The position numbers and the translations under genes were made by a program. Positions 11,496 to 19,536 of a DNA stretch of 37,876 bases are shown in pieces. Source of the DNA: a virus; the IMG/VR virus record IMGVR_UViG_3300048008_000051, positions 1-37,876 of that record, one strand, 5' to 3'. The notes beneath the pieces are model-generated. The model worked only from the letters and a program-made list of their open reading frames with translations, did no database searches and was not told the DNA's origin. Every line of letters begins with the position of its first letter. Position 1 is the stretch's first letter.

Positions 11496-11810
11496 ATGAT
11501 GATGGGTATGAGTTTAATGCTAGGGGAGCCACCAGAGGTAGACCCTAAGAACCGTGACCGTGCAGAGACCTACTGGATGTATGGTTCTTCTGCAGAGGAA
11601 CTAGGTAAAGCTTGGGATAAAACTACAAAGATGGCTAAGCTAAAGACCTGTAGTAACTGTGATTACTTTGACAACCGTGCTCGTACTTTGAAGTCGTTAA
11701 ACATTGAGTCAGGCTTAGGTGCGTGTACTAAATTTGAGTTTGTATGTAGCCAAGAGAAGTCCTGCCAAGGTTGGGACTGTAAAGATTCAATTATGATGGA
11801 AGAGGAATAA
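11496..11810 (+). CDS. Cys-rich putative metal-binding protein, about 104 aa
   Basis: Cysteines occur as TCSNCDYF, GACTKFEFVC and SCQGWDC, a CxxC...C...C...C...C arrangement that could hold zinc or an iron-sulfur cluster. The overall pattern (CxNCxYF, then CxKFxFxC, then CxxWxC) is one I recall in small phage proteins. Several ATGs are possible at the start (11496, 11499, 11502, 11508); the Met-rich beginning MMMGMSLMLG may not all be translated. Function unknown. Confidence 0.7.
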   Translation: MMMGMSLMLGEPPEVDPKNRDRAETYWMYGSSAEELGKAWDKTTKMAKLKTCSNCDYFDNRARTLKSLNIESGLGACTKFEFVCSQEKSCQGWDCKDSIMMEEE

Positions 11811-11814
11811 TACT

Positions 11815-11976
11815 ATGATGAACAAAGGCATGAAAGCACTTAAGAAAGAAGCACCTGAAGTAGCTAAGAAGATGGGCTACATGAAGGGTGGTATGACTAA
11901 GAAGATGGGTTACAACAAGGGTGGTATGTGTGGTGCATCTAATCCTGCAGAGCGTCCCGTTAAGAGTAGCAACTAA
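11815..11976 (+). CDS. Small basic protein with tandem KKMGYxKGGM motif, 53 aa
   Basis: The product begins MMNKGMKALKKEAPEVAKKM and contains two adjacent copies of K-K-M-G-Y-x-K-G-G-M, then CGASNPAERPVKSSN. The KGG motif resembles segments in the large proteins encoded at 17390, 19523 and 33871. Its ATG follows the previous stop by 4 bp and its TAA overlaps the next ATG. I recall similar Lys/Gly/Met peptides in marine phages; no function is known. Confidence 0.65.
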   Translation: MMNKGMKALKKEAPEVAKKMGYMKGGMTKKMGYNKGGMCGASNPAERPVKSSN

Positions 11977-12332
11977 TGAAGTATTATCACAAATACCAAG
12001 AAGCTCTTGAGGCTGCAGGTTATCGTGTAGATGAGCACGGCTACGTGTGGGACTCTATGGGTAATCAGTCAGCTGGTGAAGATAATTATGGTAACGTACA
12101 AAGTAAGGACGCTAACGTAAATGAGATCTGTCGTATAGCTGAAGCTTCTCCTGCCCCTAAAACTAAACCAGCTAAGAAGAAAGCTAAAAAGGTAGAGGCT
12201 AAAGATGAGGATCTGGAAGTGGTACGAGCACGTGATGAAAATGGACATTTCATTGCTGACAACCCCGATACTCCTGATGTAAATGAGGCTTGGGTAGTTA
12301 AGACAGTTAAGAAGGCTACTAAAAAGAAATGA
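11976..12332 (+). CDS. Hypothetical protein with Lys/Ala linker, 118 aa
   Basis: Residues 1-55 form a small domain (MKYYHKYQEALEAAGYRVDE, YVWDSMGNQSAGEDNYGNVQ), followed by a Pro/Lys/Ala linker (PAPKTKPAKKKAKK) and a C-terminal segment VRARDENGHFIADNPDTPDV then NEAWVVK. The last segment is a short motif I recall at the C-termini of other phage proteins. It overlaps the next gene by 4 bp. Function unknown. Confidence 0.68.
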   Translation: MKYYHKYQEALEAAGYRVDEHGYVWDSMGNQSAGEDNYGNVQSKDANVNEICRIAEASPAPKTKPAKKKAKKVEAKDEDLEVVRARDENGHFIADNPDTPDVNEAWVVKTVKKATKKK

Positions 12333-12688
12333 GTTTATTCAACCAAGGTAAAGCCTCACGTATGCGTTCTGTGTATGGTCACAATAGTGGCACTACTACA
12401 GAGGTAGTATATACGTGTCCAGCTAACTGTGTAGCAGAGCTTACCTTTGTACATATAGTAAACGGTGGAGGTAGTACTAACTCTATAGACGTTGAGTGGT
12501 ACGTAGCTGCAGATGACTACACTTCACACTTCTTATCTGGTAAGAGTCTAGGAGCAGGCGATAACACTACATTTATTAACATAGACTTAGTACTTCAGCC
12601 GGGTGACAAGATACAAGTAACCCCAGTAAGCGCTGGACATATTGACACCATTCTTACTGTAACAGAGACCTTTGTTCCTGTTGGTTAG
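12329..12688 (+). CDS. Putative small virion protein, beta-rich, 119 aa
   Basis: The product has alternating strands (TTEVVYTCPANCVAELTFVH, SIDVEWYVAADDYTSHFLSG, NTTFINIDLVLQPGDKIQVT) and looks like a jelly-roll or Ig-like sandwich. The phrase LQPGDKIQVT is common in small phage head-decoration or tail-associated proteins. It may decorate the virion; this is inference from composition and from sitting ahead of packaging genes. Confidence 0.65.
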   Translation: MSLFNQGKASRMRSVYGHNSGTTTEVVYTCPANCVAELTFVHIVNGGGSTNSIDVEWYVAADDYTSHFLSGKSLGAGDNTTFINIDLVLQPGDKIQVTPVSAGHIDTILTVTETFVPVG

Positions 12689-12777
12689 CGGGTATTCCAA
12701 CATAGCAGTTCTAATTAGCACCATAATGTAGTATAACTGTAGTTGCCAATAAAGGCATAACACAGGAGACTACACTA

Positions 12778-13017
12778 ATGTACTTAACATACGACTACCC
12801 AAGCCAACTTAAAATCGCAGTAACTACCTCTATCAAACGTACCTTTAAAGCAGTAACTAAGTTCCTTGCCTCTATTGGTACTTCACTTGCAAAAGCACAG
12901 CAGATGAGAGCTGACTTCTGGTTACTTAACAATATGAGTGACCAACAACTAAAAGACATCGGTATTACCCGTGGTGAAATTAAACAACGGTTCTACGGTA
13001 CAGATAGTCAAACATAA
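12778..13017 (+). CDS. DUF1127 (YjiS-like) protein, 79 aa
   Basis: The C-terminal half contains FWLLNNMSDQQLKDIGITRG then EIKQRF, which fits the DUF1127 pattern L-x-x-M-[ST]-D-x-x-L-x-D-[IL]-G-[IL]-x-R-x-E-I, an arginine-rich-type small-protein family abundant in Alphaproteobacteria. The N-terminal 45 residues are helical and basic (SIKRTFKAVTKFLASIGTSL). Members are linked to stress, phosphate and RNA metabolism. GGAG precedes the start, and an 89-bp gap with a possible TATAAC -10 lies upstream. A host-derived regulator is likely. Confidence 0.82.
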   Translation: MYLTYDYPSQLKIAVTTSIKRTFKAVTKFLASIGTSLAKAQQMRADFWLLNNMSDQQLKDIGITRGEIKQRFYGTDSQT

Positions 13018-13029
13018 GAAAGTAGTGTA

Positions 13030-13404
13030 ATGGCACGACAACTTACAGAGAATCAAGTTAAGTTCTTAGAGGTACTCTTCGATGAGGCTGGCGGTGACGT
13101 AGTGAAAGCTAAGAAACTTGCTGGCTACAGTGATAACACGCCTACAAGACTTATCATTGATTCTCTTAAGGATGAGATCTTTGATGGCACTAAGACGTAC
13201 ATGGCACGTATTGGTCCTAAGGCAGCTGTAGCTTTTGGTCAGGCTCTTGTAGATCCTACAGAGCTTGGCGTAAAAGAGAAGATGTCTGCAGCTAAAGAAG
13301 TACTTGATCGTGCAGGTATTGTAAAGACAGAGCGAGTAGAAGTGCAAGCCTCAGGTGGTTTGTTCATTTTACCACCTAAAGAGCAAGATGCAACGACTGA
13401 CTAA
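13030..13404 (+). CDS. Terminase small subunit (TerS-like)
   Basis: The 124-residue product starts with an HTH-type region (LTENQVKFLEVLFDEAGGDV, VKAKKLAGYSDNTPTRLI) and has a helical middle, then LDRAGIVKTERVEVQA, a C-terminal pattern typical of phage small terminases. It would recognise phage DNA and load the large subunit. Position two genes before the large subunit agrees. It overlaps the next gene by 17 bp. Confidence 0.78.
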   Translation: MARQLTENQVKFLEVLFDEAGGDVVKAKKLAGYSDNTPTRLIIDSLKDEIFDGTKTYMARIGPKAAVAFGQALVDPTELGVKEKMSAAKEVLDRAGIVKTERVEVQASGGLFILPPKEQDATTD

Positions 13405-13843
13405 GACGAAAGAACGTGAGAGCATAGGCTACTGGATGTTGCCTAAGCCTGACTTTAAAGTAAAAAGATGGGAGAGAATCCCACGATTATCGCCTCAAGT
13501 TCCGTTTGGTTACGAGATAGACCCAGATGATGAGGACTGGCTAAAACCTATAACTAAAGAATTAGAGCTTTTAGTACTTGCAAAGAAGCACCTAAAGCAG
13601 TATAGTTACAGGGAAGTCAGTGCTTGGCTATCAACACAGTCAGGCAGGTATATCTCACATATGGGGTTGAAAAAGCGTATAGATGTCGAACGAAAACGTA
13701 AGTCACTTGCTTCAATTAAACGCAAGCTTGCCCAGCGGCTCGAAAAAGCGCTCAGGCAGTACGAGATCCTCGAAAAAGAAAGGCTCGGCTACTACACCTA
13801 CGAAGAAGAAGACGAGCAAGACAACAGTTCCAGCACAGGTTAA
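13388..13843 (+). CDS. HTH-like protein upstream of and overlapping TerL, 151 aa
   Basis: ATG 13388 gives MQRLTKTKERESIGYWMLPK. Residues 60-100 (YSYREVSAWLSTQSGRYISH, then MGLKKRIDVERKRK) look like a winged or homeodomain-like HTH, followed by a charged coiled coil. I recall this region as an N-terminal extension of some marine phage large terminases. Here it is a separate frame that overlaps the TerL frame by 161 bp, so it may be joined by +1 frameshifting or may act as a split terminase component. Confidence 0.68.
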   Translation: MQRLTKTKERESIGYWMLPKPDFKVKRWERIPRLSPQVPFGYEIDPDDEDWLKPITKELELLVLAKKHLKQYSYREVSAWLSTQSGRYISHMGLKKRIDVERKRKSLASIKRKLAQRLEKALRQYEILEKERLGYYTYEEEDEQDNSSSTG

Positions 13844-15266
13844 GCCTGCAGAGTTTGACCCAATAGCTGCACAAGAGGTAGTATTTCAGCCTAACCCAGG
13901 CCCACAGACACAATATCTAGCGTCTAGTGAGAGAGAAGTACTATATGGTGGGGCAGCTGGTGGAGGTAAGAGCTACGCCACGCTAGCAGATCCACTACGT
14001 GATTTGAACAACCCAGACTTTAGTGGCCTGCTTGTACGTCACACAACAGAAGAACTTAGGGAACTAATACAGAAAAGCCAAGACCTGTACCCTAAAGCAA
14101 TACCCGGTATAAAGTGGTCAGAACGTAAATCTCAGTGGACCACTCCCAGAGGGGGACGTCTTTGGATGTCCTACCTCGACAAAGACACAGACGTTATGCG
14201 CTACCAAGGGCAGGCGTTTAACTACGTAGCATTCGATGAGCTTACTCAATGGCAATCACCTTACGGGTGGAACTACATGAGATCTCGATTACGTAGTAGT
14301 TCTAAGGAGTTAGGCCTCTACATGAGGGCTACAACCAACCCTGGTGGTCCCGGTCACTCTTGGGTTAAGAAGATGTTTATTGACCCTGCCCCGGCTAACA
14401 CCCCTTTCTGGGCTACAGACATTGAGACAGGTGAAACTCTAACTTACCCTCAAGGTCACAGTAGATCTGGTGAGCCACTGTTTAAGCGTAGGTTTATACC
14501 TGCTAGTCTATTTGATAACCCTCACCTAGCTGAGAGTGGCGACTACGAAGCAATGCTTCTGTCGTTACCTGAGCACCAAAAGAAACAACTACTTGAGGGT
14601 AACTGGGACGTTAACGAAGGTGCAGCGTTTCCTGAGTTTAACAGGAATATACATGTTGTTGAACCTTTTGAGATACCCGACTCGTGGACTAAGTTCAGAG
14701 CGTGTGACTACGGTTACGGTTCATTCACTGGGGTTGTATGGTTAGCAGTAACCCCGTCAGAGCAACTCATAGTTTACAGGGAGCTATACTGCTCTAAGGT
14801 CACGGCTACAGACCTAGCTGATATGATCCTAGAAGCTGAAGCTAAAGATGGAACTATACGTTATGGAGTACTTGACTCCTCTCTGTGGCATAATCGTGGT
14901 GATACTGGTCCGTCACTAGCTGAGCAAATGAACATGAAGGGGTGTCGCTGGCGTCCCTCTGATAGATCAAAAGGCTCACGCATATCAGGAAAGAACGAAT
15001 TACACCGCCGACTGCAGGTAGATGAATACACAGAAGATCCTAGACTAGTGTTCTTTTCTACTTGTACAAACGTAATAGCACAGCTACCGTCTATACCTTT
15101 GGACAAAAGAAATCCAGAAGATGTAGATACAAATGCAGAAGACCACTTGTATGATGCGTTACGTTATGGTATAATGACAAGACCACGTAGTTCTCTATGG
15201 GATTACAATCCAGCTAAAGATCAACGCTCTGGATTTCAAGCTTCAGACTCAACATTCGGGTATTAA
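13683..15266 (+). CDS. Terminase large subunit
   Basis: The ATPase domain has Walker A GGAAGGGKSYA (Lys96), Walker B YVAFDELTQW (Asp185, Glu186) and coupling motif TTNPGG (218-223). The nuclease domain has Asp342 in ACDYGYGSFTGVVW, GVLDSSLWHN and DHLYDALRYG with further acidic residues. It cuts and pumps DNA into the prohead. The first 50 residues (Ser/Lys/Thr-rich) are read out of frame over the end of the previous gene, have no clear ribosome binding site, and a TAG immediately precedes the ATG, so the true start is uncertain; conserved sequence begins near 13830. Confidence 0.93.
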   Translation: MSNENVSHLLQLNASLPSGSKKRSGSTRSSKKKGSATTPTKKKTSKTTVPAQVKPAEFDPIAAQEVVFQPNPGPQTQYLASSEREVLYGGAAGGGKSYATLADPLRDLNNPDFSGLLVRHTTEELRELIQKSQDLYPKAIPGIKWSERKSQWTTPRGGRLWMSYLDKDTDVMRYQGQAFNYVAFDELTQWQSPYGWNYMRSRLRSSSKELGLYMRATTNPGGPGHSWVKKMFIDPAPANTPFWATDIETGETLTYPQGHSRSGEPLFKRRFIPASLFDNPHLAESGDYEAMLLSLPEHQKKQLLEGNWDVNEGAAFPEFNRNIHVVEPFEIPDSWTKFRACDYGYGSFTGVVWLAVTPSEQLIVYRELYCSKVTATDLADMILEAEAKDGTIRYGVLDSSLWHNRGDTGPSLAEQMNMKGCRWRPSDRSKGSRISGKNELHRRLQVDEYTEDPRLVFFSTCTNVIAQLPSIPLDKRNPEDVDTNAEDHLYDALRYGIMTRPRSSLWDYNPAKDQRSGFQASDSTFGY

Positions 15267-15269
15267 AAT

Positions 15270-17390
15270 ATGGCAGACATAGAAGACGTAAACTTCGATA
15301 CAGATGAAGTAGTAGCTGCAGAAGACGGTAGCGATAAACTATTTGAATCCGTTAACAGTGTAGTTAGCTTCGTTAAGGATCGCTTCGGACGTGCAGAGGA
15401 TGCTCGACTTGTAGATGAAGAGCGTTGGCTACGTGCATACCGTAACTACCGTGGCTTGTATAGCTCAGACGTACAGTTCACAGACACAGAGAAATCACGT
15501 GTATTCGTTAAGGTAACTAAGACTAAAACACTTGCAGCCTACGGTCAGATCGTAGACGTACTGTTCGGTAACAACAAGTTCCCTCTTGCAGTAGATCCTA
15601 CCGTACTACCAGACGGTGTAGCAGATGCGGTACACATTAACGTAGATCCTAACGCAGATAAGGCTGGTCAAGAGGGGAGGGCTGTCACAGAGAACGTAGC
15701 GGCCCCTACAGCGCTGTTAGGCGATGACGGTAAGCTACTACCCGGTGAAACGATCATTGATCTACAGGAGCGCTTAGCGGGTCTCAAGACTAAGTTGTCC
15801 CCTGTCAGCGATAAGATCATCGAAGGTGATGGTACTACTCCAACTACTGTGTCCTTCCACCCTGCGATGGTAGCAGCTAAGAAGATGGAAAAGAAGATCC
15901 ACGATCAGCTTAATGAGAGTGGTGCATCTAAGCACCTACGCTCTATGGCTTTCGAGATGGCTCTACTTGGTACAGGCGTAATGAAAGGCCCATTCGCTGT
16001 AGATAAAGAGTACCCTAGCTGGAGTGAAGAGGGTGAGTACTCGCCTCTAGTTAAGACTGTACCTGAGTGTAACCACGTATCAGTGTGGAACTTCTACCCA
16101 GACCCAGAGTCTACATCAATGGATGACGCTGAGTATGTAGTAGAACGTCATAAGATGTCACGTAATCAACTGCGTTCCCTCAAGGGGCGTCCTTACTTCC
16201 GTGATGAGTCTATCGAAAACGCCATTGCTCAAAGCCCAGACTACGTGCGTAAGCACTGGGAAATGAAGATGGAAGACGATGACATCTCTGCTCAGTCTGA
16301 GCGCTGGGAGGTTATGGAGTTCTGGGGCTACGTTGACGTTGACATTCTTGAAGAGAACGGCGTAAAGCTCCCTAAAGAGCTACGTGATCTAAACGAAGTA
16401 AGCTGTAATATCTGGGTATGTAACGGTGAAGTACTACGTATGGTTCTTAACCCCTTCAAGCCTGCACGTATTCCTTACTACTCCACTCCTTACGAGCACA
16501 ACCCGTACAGCTTCTTTGGTGTAGGTATCGCTGAGAATATGGACGATACACAGACATTAATGAATGGCTTTATGCGTATGGCTATTGACAATGCTGCACT
16601 TTCTGGTAACCTTATTATGGAAGTCGATGAGACTAACCTTGTACCAGGACAAGACATGAGTGTGTACCCTGGCAAGATCTTTAGACGCCAAGGAGGTGCT
16701 CCAGGTCAGGCTATATTCGGGACTAAGTTCCCTAACGTAGCACAGGAGAACATGCAACTCTTTGACAAGGCTCGTGTTCTTGCTGATGAGAGTACTGGCT
16801 TCCCTAGCTTCGCACACGGTCAGACGGGTGTTAGTGGCGTAGGTCGTACAGCTTCTGGTATCTCTATGCTTATGTCTGCAGCTAACGGTAGTATCCGTAG
16901 TGTAGTTAAGAACGTAGATGACTATCTGCTAGGCCCACTAGGCAAAGCTTTCTTCTCTTTTAACATGCAGTTTGACTACGATGAAACTATCAAGGGTGAC
17001 TTGGAAGTTAAAGCGTCAGGTACTGAAAGCTTGATGTCTAACGAGGTACGCTCTCAACGTCTGATGCAGTTCTTGCAGGTAGCGTCTAATCCTAACCTTG
17101 CACCCTTCGCTAAGATGGATTACGTCATCCGTGAGATCGCTAAGTCTATGGACCTTGACCCAGACAAAGTAACTAACTCTATGCAAGATGCAGCTATCCA
17201 AGCTGAGCTATTCAAGAAGTTCCAAGAGCAGAACCCACAGCCCCCACAACCAGGCCCAGCGCCGGGTCCAGAAGGTCAAGCACCAGCGGGAGCTAACGTA
17301 CAAGACACTACAGGTTCAGGTGGAGCGCAGATGGGTACAGGCACAGCGCCACAACCCGGTGAGCAAGGATTTAGTGGGAATGTAGCCTAA
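15270..17390 (+). CDS. Portal protein
   Basis: The 706-residue product lies directly after TerL and has the portal-like order: N-terminal helical region (about 20-75 with WLRAYRNYRGLYS), a core with HVSVWNFYPDPESTSMDDAE and VVERHKMSRNQLRSLKG, the clip and stem region with NPYSFFGVGIAENMDDTQTL and the GRTASGISMLMSAANGSIRS segment, then a Pro/Gln/Gly-rich C-terminal tail. Its size is close to P22-type or N4-type portals rather than T7-type. It forms the dodecameric DNA channel. It overlaps the next gene by one base (TAATG). Confidence 0.9.
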   Translation: MADIEDVNFDTDEVVAAEDGSDKLFESVNSVVSFVKDRFGRAEDARLVDEERWLRAYRNYRGLYSSDVQFTDTEKSRVFVKVTKTKTLAAYGQIVDVLFGNNKFPLAVDPTVLPDGVADAVHINVDPNADKAGQEGRAVTENVAAPTALLGDDGKLLPGETIIDLQERLAGLKTKLSPVSDKIIEGDGTTPTTVSFHPAMVAAKKMEKKIHDQLNESGASKHLRSMAFEMALLGTGVMKGPFAVDKEYPSWSEEGEYSPLVKTVPECNHVSVWNFYPDPESTSMDDAEYVVERHKMSRNQLRSLKGRPYFRDESIENAIAQSPDYVRKHWEMKMEDDDISAQSERWEVMEFWGYVDVDILEENGVKLPKELRDLNEVSCNIWVCNGEVLRMVLNPFKPARIPYYSTPYEHNPYSFFGVGIAENMDDTQTLMNGFMRMAIDNAALSGNLIMEVDETNLVPGQDMSVYPGKIFRRQGGAPGQAIFGTKFPNVAQENMQLFDKARVLADESTGFPSFAHGQTGVSGVGRTASGISMLMSAANGSIRSVVKNVDDYLLGPLGKAFFSFNMQFDYDETIKGDLEVKASGTESLMSNEVRSQRLMQFLQVASNPNLAPFAKMDYVIREIAKSMDLDPDKVTNSMQDAAIQAELFKKFQEQNPQPPQPGPAPGPEGQAPAGANVQDTTGSGGAQMGTGTAPQPGEQGFSGNVA

Positions 17391-19339
17391 TGAGTGGTAT
17401 CACTAGACTGTTAGCTAAAGAGCTTAGCTCTGCGCTGGGCATTACGGATAACCCTAAGTTCAATCCTATGTTCAAGCAGACTGATGAGGTTATGACTGAC
17501 GTAGCTGATCCTAGTGATCCTACTGTAGCTAGATTCTATAGTCCTCTTGAGAGTGCTCTTGATGAAGCGCCCATTGGTAAAGAAGGTACACGTGGTGAGA
17601 ACGTAGAAGCGTTTGTACGTAAACGTGCCCCTAAGGTAAGTAAAGCTGAGATGGAGTTCCGTGGCTTAAAATTAGAGCCTGGTGAGTTATACACTGCTGA
17701 GAGCGCTAAGGAAAGCCTTGGTGCATTAGAAGTGAAGGCCATTAAACAAATCCCAACACGGTATCGTACTGGTCCTGCTAGCCAAAGGCAGACTCTTTTA
17801 GTTGATGAAGAGTTAGACTACACTGAGCTAGGTTTAGATGCATCTGAAGACCTAGGGTACACTACACATTTTGGTAGTTCTAATTTAGCTCATACTCGTT
17901 ATAGTGTAAGAAAACCAGAAGCTCCTGAAGAAATGGGGAACTCTCTCTTCAGTAGTGATGCGATAGCTGTAGCTAAGAAACAAAATGATAAATCAAGAGA
18001 AATACTAGTTTATATGCCTATCAATGACTTCTTAAAGGCTGCTAAAAGTATAGCTGGAGAGCCTCTTGAAGCCTCACAGACAAAACTAAAAAACACTATG
18101 GGTTTACTAGAAAGCAATACTCCCTTTAGCTCTATACCTTCCTTGACCTTTAAGAACAAAGGTGATGGAACTGGTAAAGTTGTAGGACACGAAGGTAGAC
18201 ATAGAGCTATGGCTATTAACGCATTAGGGTTAAATGAGAGAGGTACATCACAGATACCCGTTATACTAAGAAGTGAGGCGGGTGAGGGTCCGTCTATTCG
18301 TTGGGGTCAACAGAGCAACCCAGATAGTTTTGATTATGTAGATAATCTTCCTACTAAATTAATATCAGAAGAAGGTAAGGGTACTATACCTATGCCTTCT
18401 CATGCTAGACCTGAAATCGTTAGAGGCAAAGATAAGCCATACATTCTAATTGAAGAACTACAGTCTGACCCTATACAGAACGTAGTTGAAGATCTAACTG
18501 CATTTAAAGCTGAAAAGAAAAAAGAGCTAGCTAAAACATTAGACTATGATTTTAAAGCTATTGAGTATCTAATTGAATCTGATGGCAGTGGCTTCCCTGA
18601 TGTTCCTATCAATAAAGTTAAATCTTATATTAATGACGTAGTTATTCCTACAAGATTGAATAAAAAGCTCAGTAGAGATGAGCGTGTATCTATATTTAAA
18701 GAGGCAGCAAAAGAGCGTGGCGTTAACGAAGAGTTAGTTTTTGGTGACAAAGGCAGTATTCCTAACGTATCTTTTGAAATTTTATATGATGAAGTAGGCA
18801 GAGCAACAGATGAATTGGCTGAATTATCAGATAAGATGTACGAAAGAGTATTAATACATATAGATGAACTTCAAGCTACTACTAGTAAAGAAAAACTACC
18901 CGTTAATCGTATAACAGATAGTATTCGTATGTCACTACAAGCTATCATTACAGACGCTAAGTCTAAAGGTATTAATGAAATTGTCTTACCTCCTGTAGAG
19001 AAGCTTGCAGAGCAACGCTTTACTAGCAAGGAAGTATCTTCTAAGATAGCTAAGGGATCAGCCTTTTATAATACTTATGTAGCTTCGTACAATAAGGTAC
19101 TTAAGCAATTAGTTTCTGAATTAGGTAATCAAATTAAGATAGGTAAAAAGCCTTTGAAGTACCGTATCCCCAGTGGAAAAGTCAGCGCACGTACAGCTAA
19201 GGGTAAGGTCTTAAATGTACCAGATAAATATGAAACAGTACAAGGTACGCTCCTAGATATTTCTAACTTGACTATAGACCCTAAAAACACTAAACTACGT
19301 TTCAACACAGGTGGGTTAGTACAGAGGCGAACTAAATGA
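17390..19339 (+). CDS. Large polyvalent-type protein with ParB-like motif, 649 aa
   Basis: Around residues 265-295 the product has VVGHEGRHRAMAINALG followed by QIPVILRS, matching the G-H-E-G-R-H-R-A pattern of ParB-like nuclease or substrate-binding domains found in phage large polyvalent proteins. Residues 350-365 (YILIEELQSDPIQNVVEDL) and a long helical region (480-600) follow; the C-terminus is FNTGGLVQRRTK. Such proteins are often packaged and injected. Its base composition is more A/T-rich than the portal gene. It sits between portal and scaffold, consistent with a virion-associated role. Exact activity unknown. Confidence 0.6.
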   Translation: MSGITRLLAKELSSALGITDNPKFNPMFKQTDEVMTDVADPSDPTVARFYSPLESALDEAPIGKEGTRGENVEAFVRKRAPKVSKAEMEFRGLKLEPGELYTAESAKESLGALEVKAIKQIPTRYRTGPASQRQTLLVDEELDYTELGLDASEDLGYTTHFGSSNLAHTRYSVRKPEAPEEMGNSLFSSDAIAVAKKQNDKSREILVYMPINDFLKAAKSIAGEPLEASQTKLKNTMGLLESNTPFSSIPSLTFKNKGDGTGKVVGHEGRHRAMAINALGLNERGTSQIPVILRSEAGEGPSIRWGQQSNPDSFDYVDNLPTKLISEEGKGTIPMPSHARPEIVRGKDKPYILIEELQSDPIQNVVEDLTAFKAEKKKELAKTLDYDFKAIEYLIESDGSGFPDVPINKVKSYINDVVIPTRLNKKLSRDERVSIFKEAAKERGVNEELVFGDKGSIPNVSFEILYDEVGRATDELAELSDKMYERVLIHIDELQATTSKEKLPVNRITDSIRMSLQAIITDAKSKGINEIVLPPVEKLAEQRFTSKEVSSKIAKGSAFYNTYVASYNKVLKQLVSELGNQIKIGKKPLKYRIPSGKVSARTAKGKVLNVPDKYETVQGTLLDISNLTIDPKNTKLRFNTGGLVQRRTK

Positions 19340-19536
19340 ATGGCGCACTAAAGAAGCTAGTCAACGATAAGCAACTATGGGACGCTTACGTAGAGTACAT
19401 AGAAGATAAGATACACGCTGCACACAAGAGACTAGAACAAGAGAATCAACCTGATAACATGTACAGGGTTCAAGGCGAGATCGCCTCACTACGTAGACTT
19501 AAATATATGAGGGACGAAATCAATGGAAGCCAATGA
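19336..19536 (+). CDS. Small helical hypothetical protein, 66 aa
   Basis: The product begins MNGALKKLVNDKQLWDAYVE and is almost entirely helical and charged (DKIHAAHKRLEQENQPDNMY, ASLRRLKYMRDEI). I recall similar small proteins in this place in marine phage genomes. It overlaps both neighbours (4 and 14 bp). It could be a small head component or a chaperone; no evidence decides this. Confidence 0.7.
   Translation: MNGALKKLVNDKQLWDAYVEYIEDKIHAAHKRLEQENQPDNMYRVQGEIASLRRLKYMRDEINGSQ

Noticed and set aside
12732-12737. TATAAC as -10 of a promoter for the DUF1127 gene
   Set aside because: The best -35 at normal distance is TTCTAA (three of six), too weak to call a promoter; noted only as a possibility.
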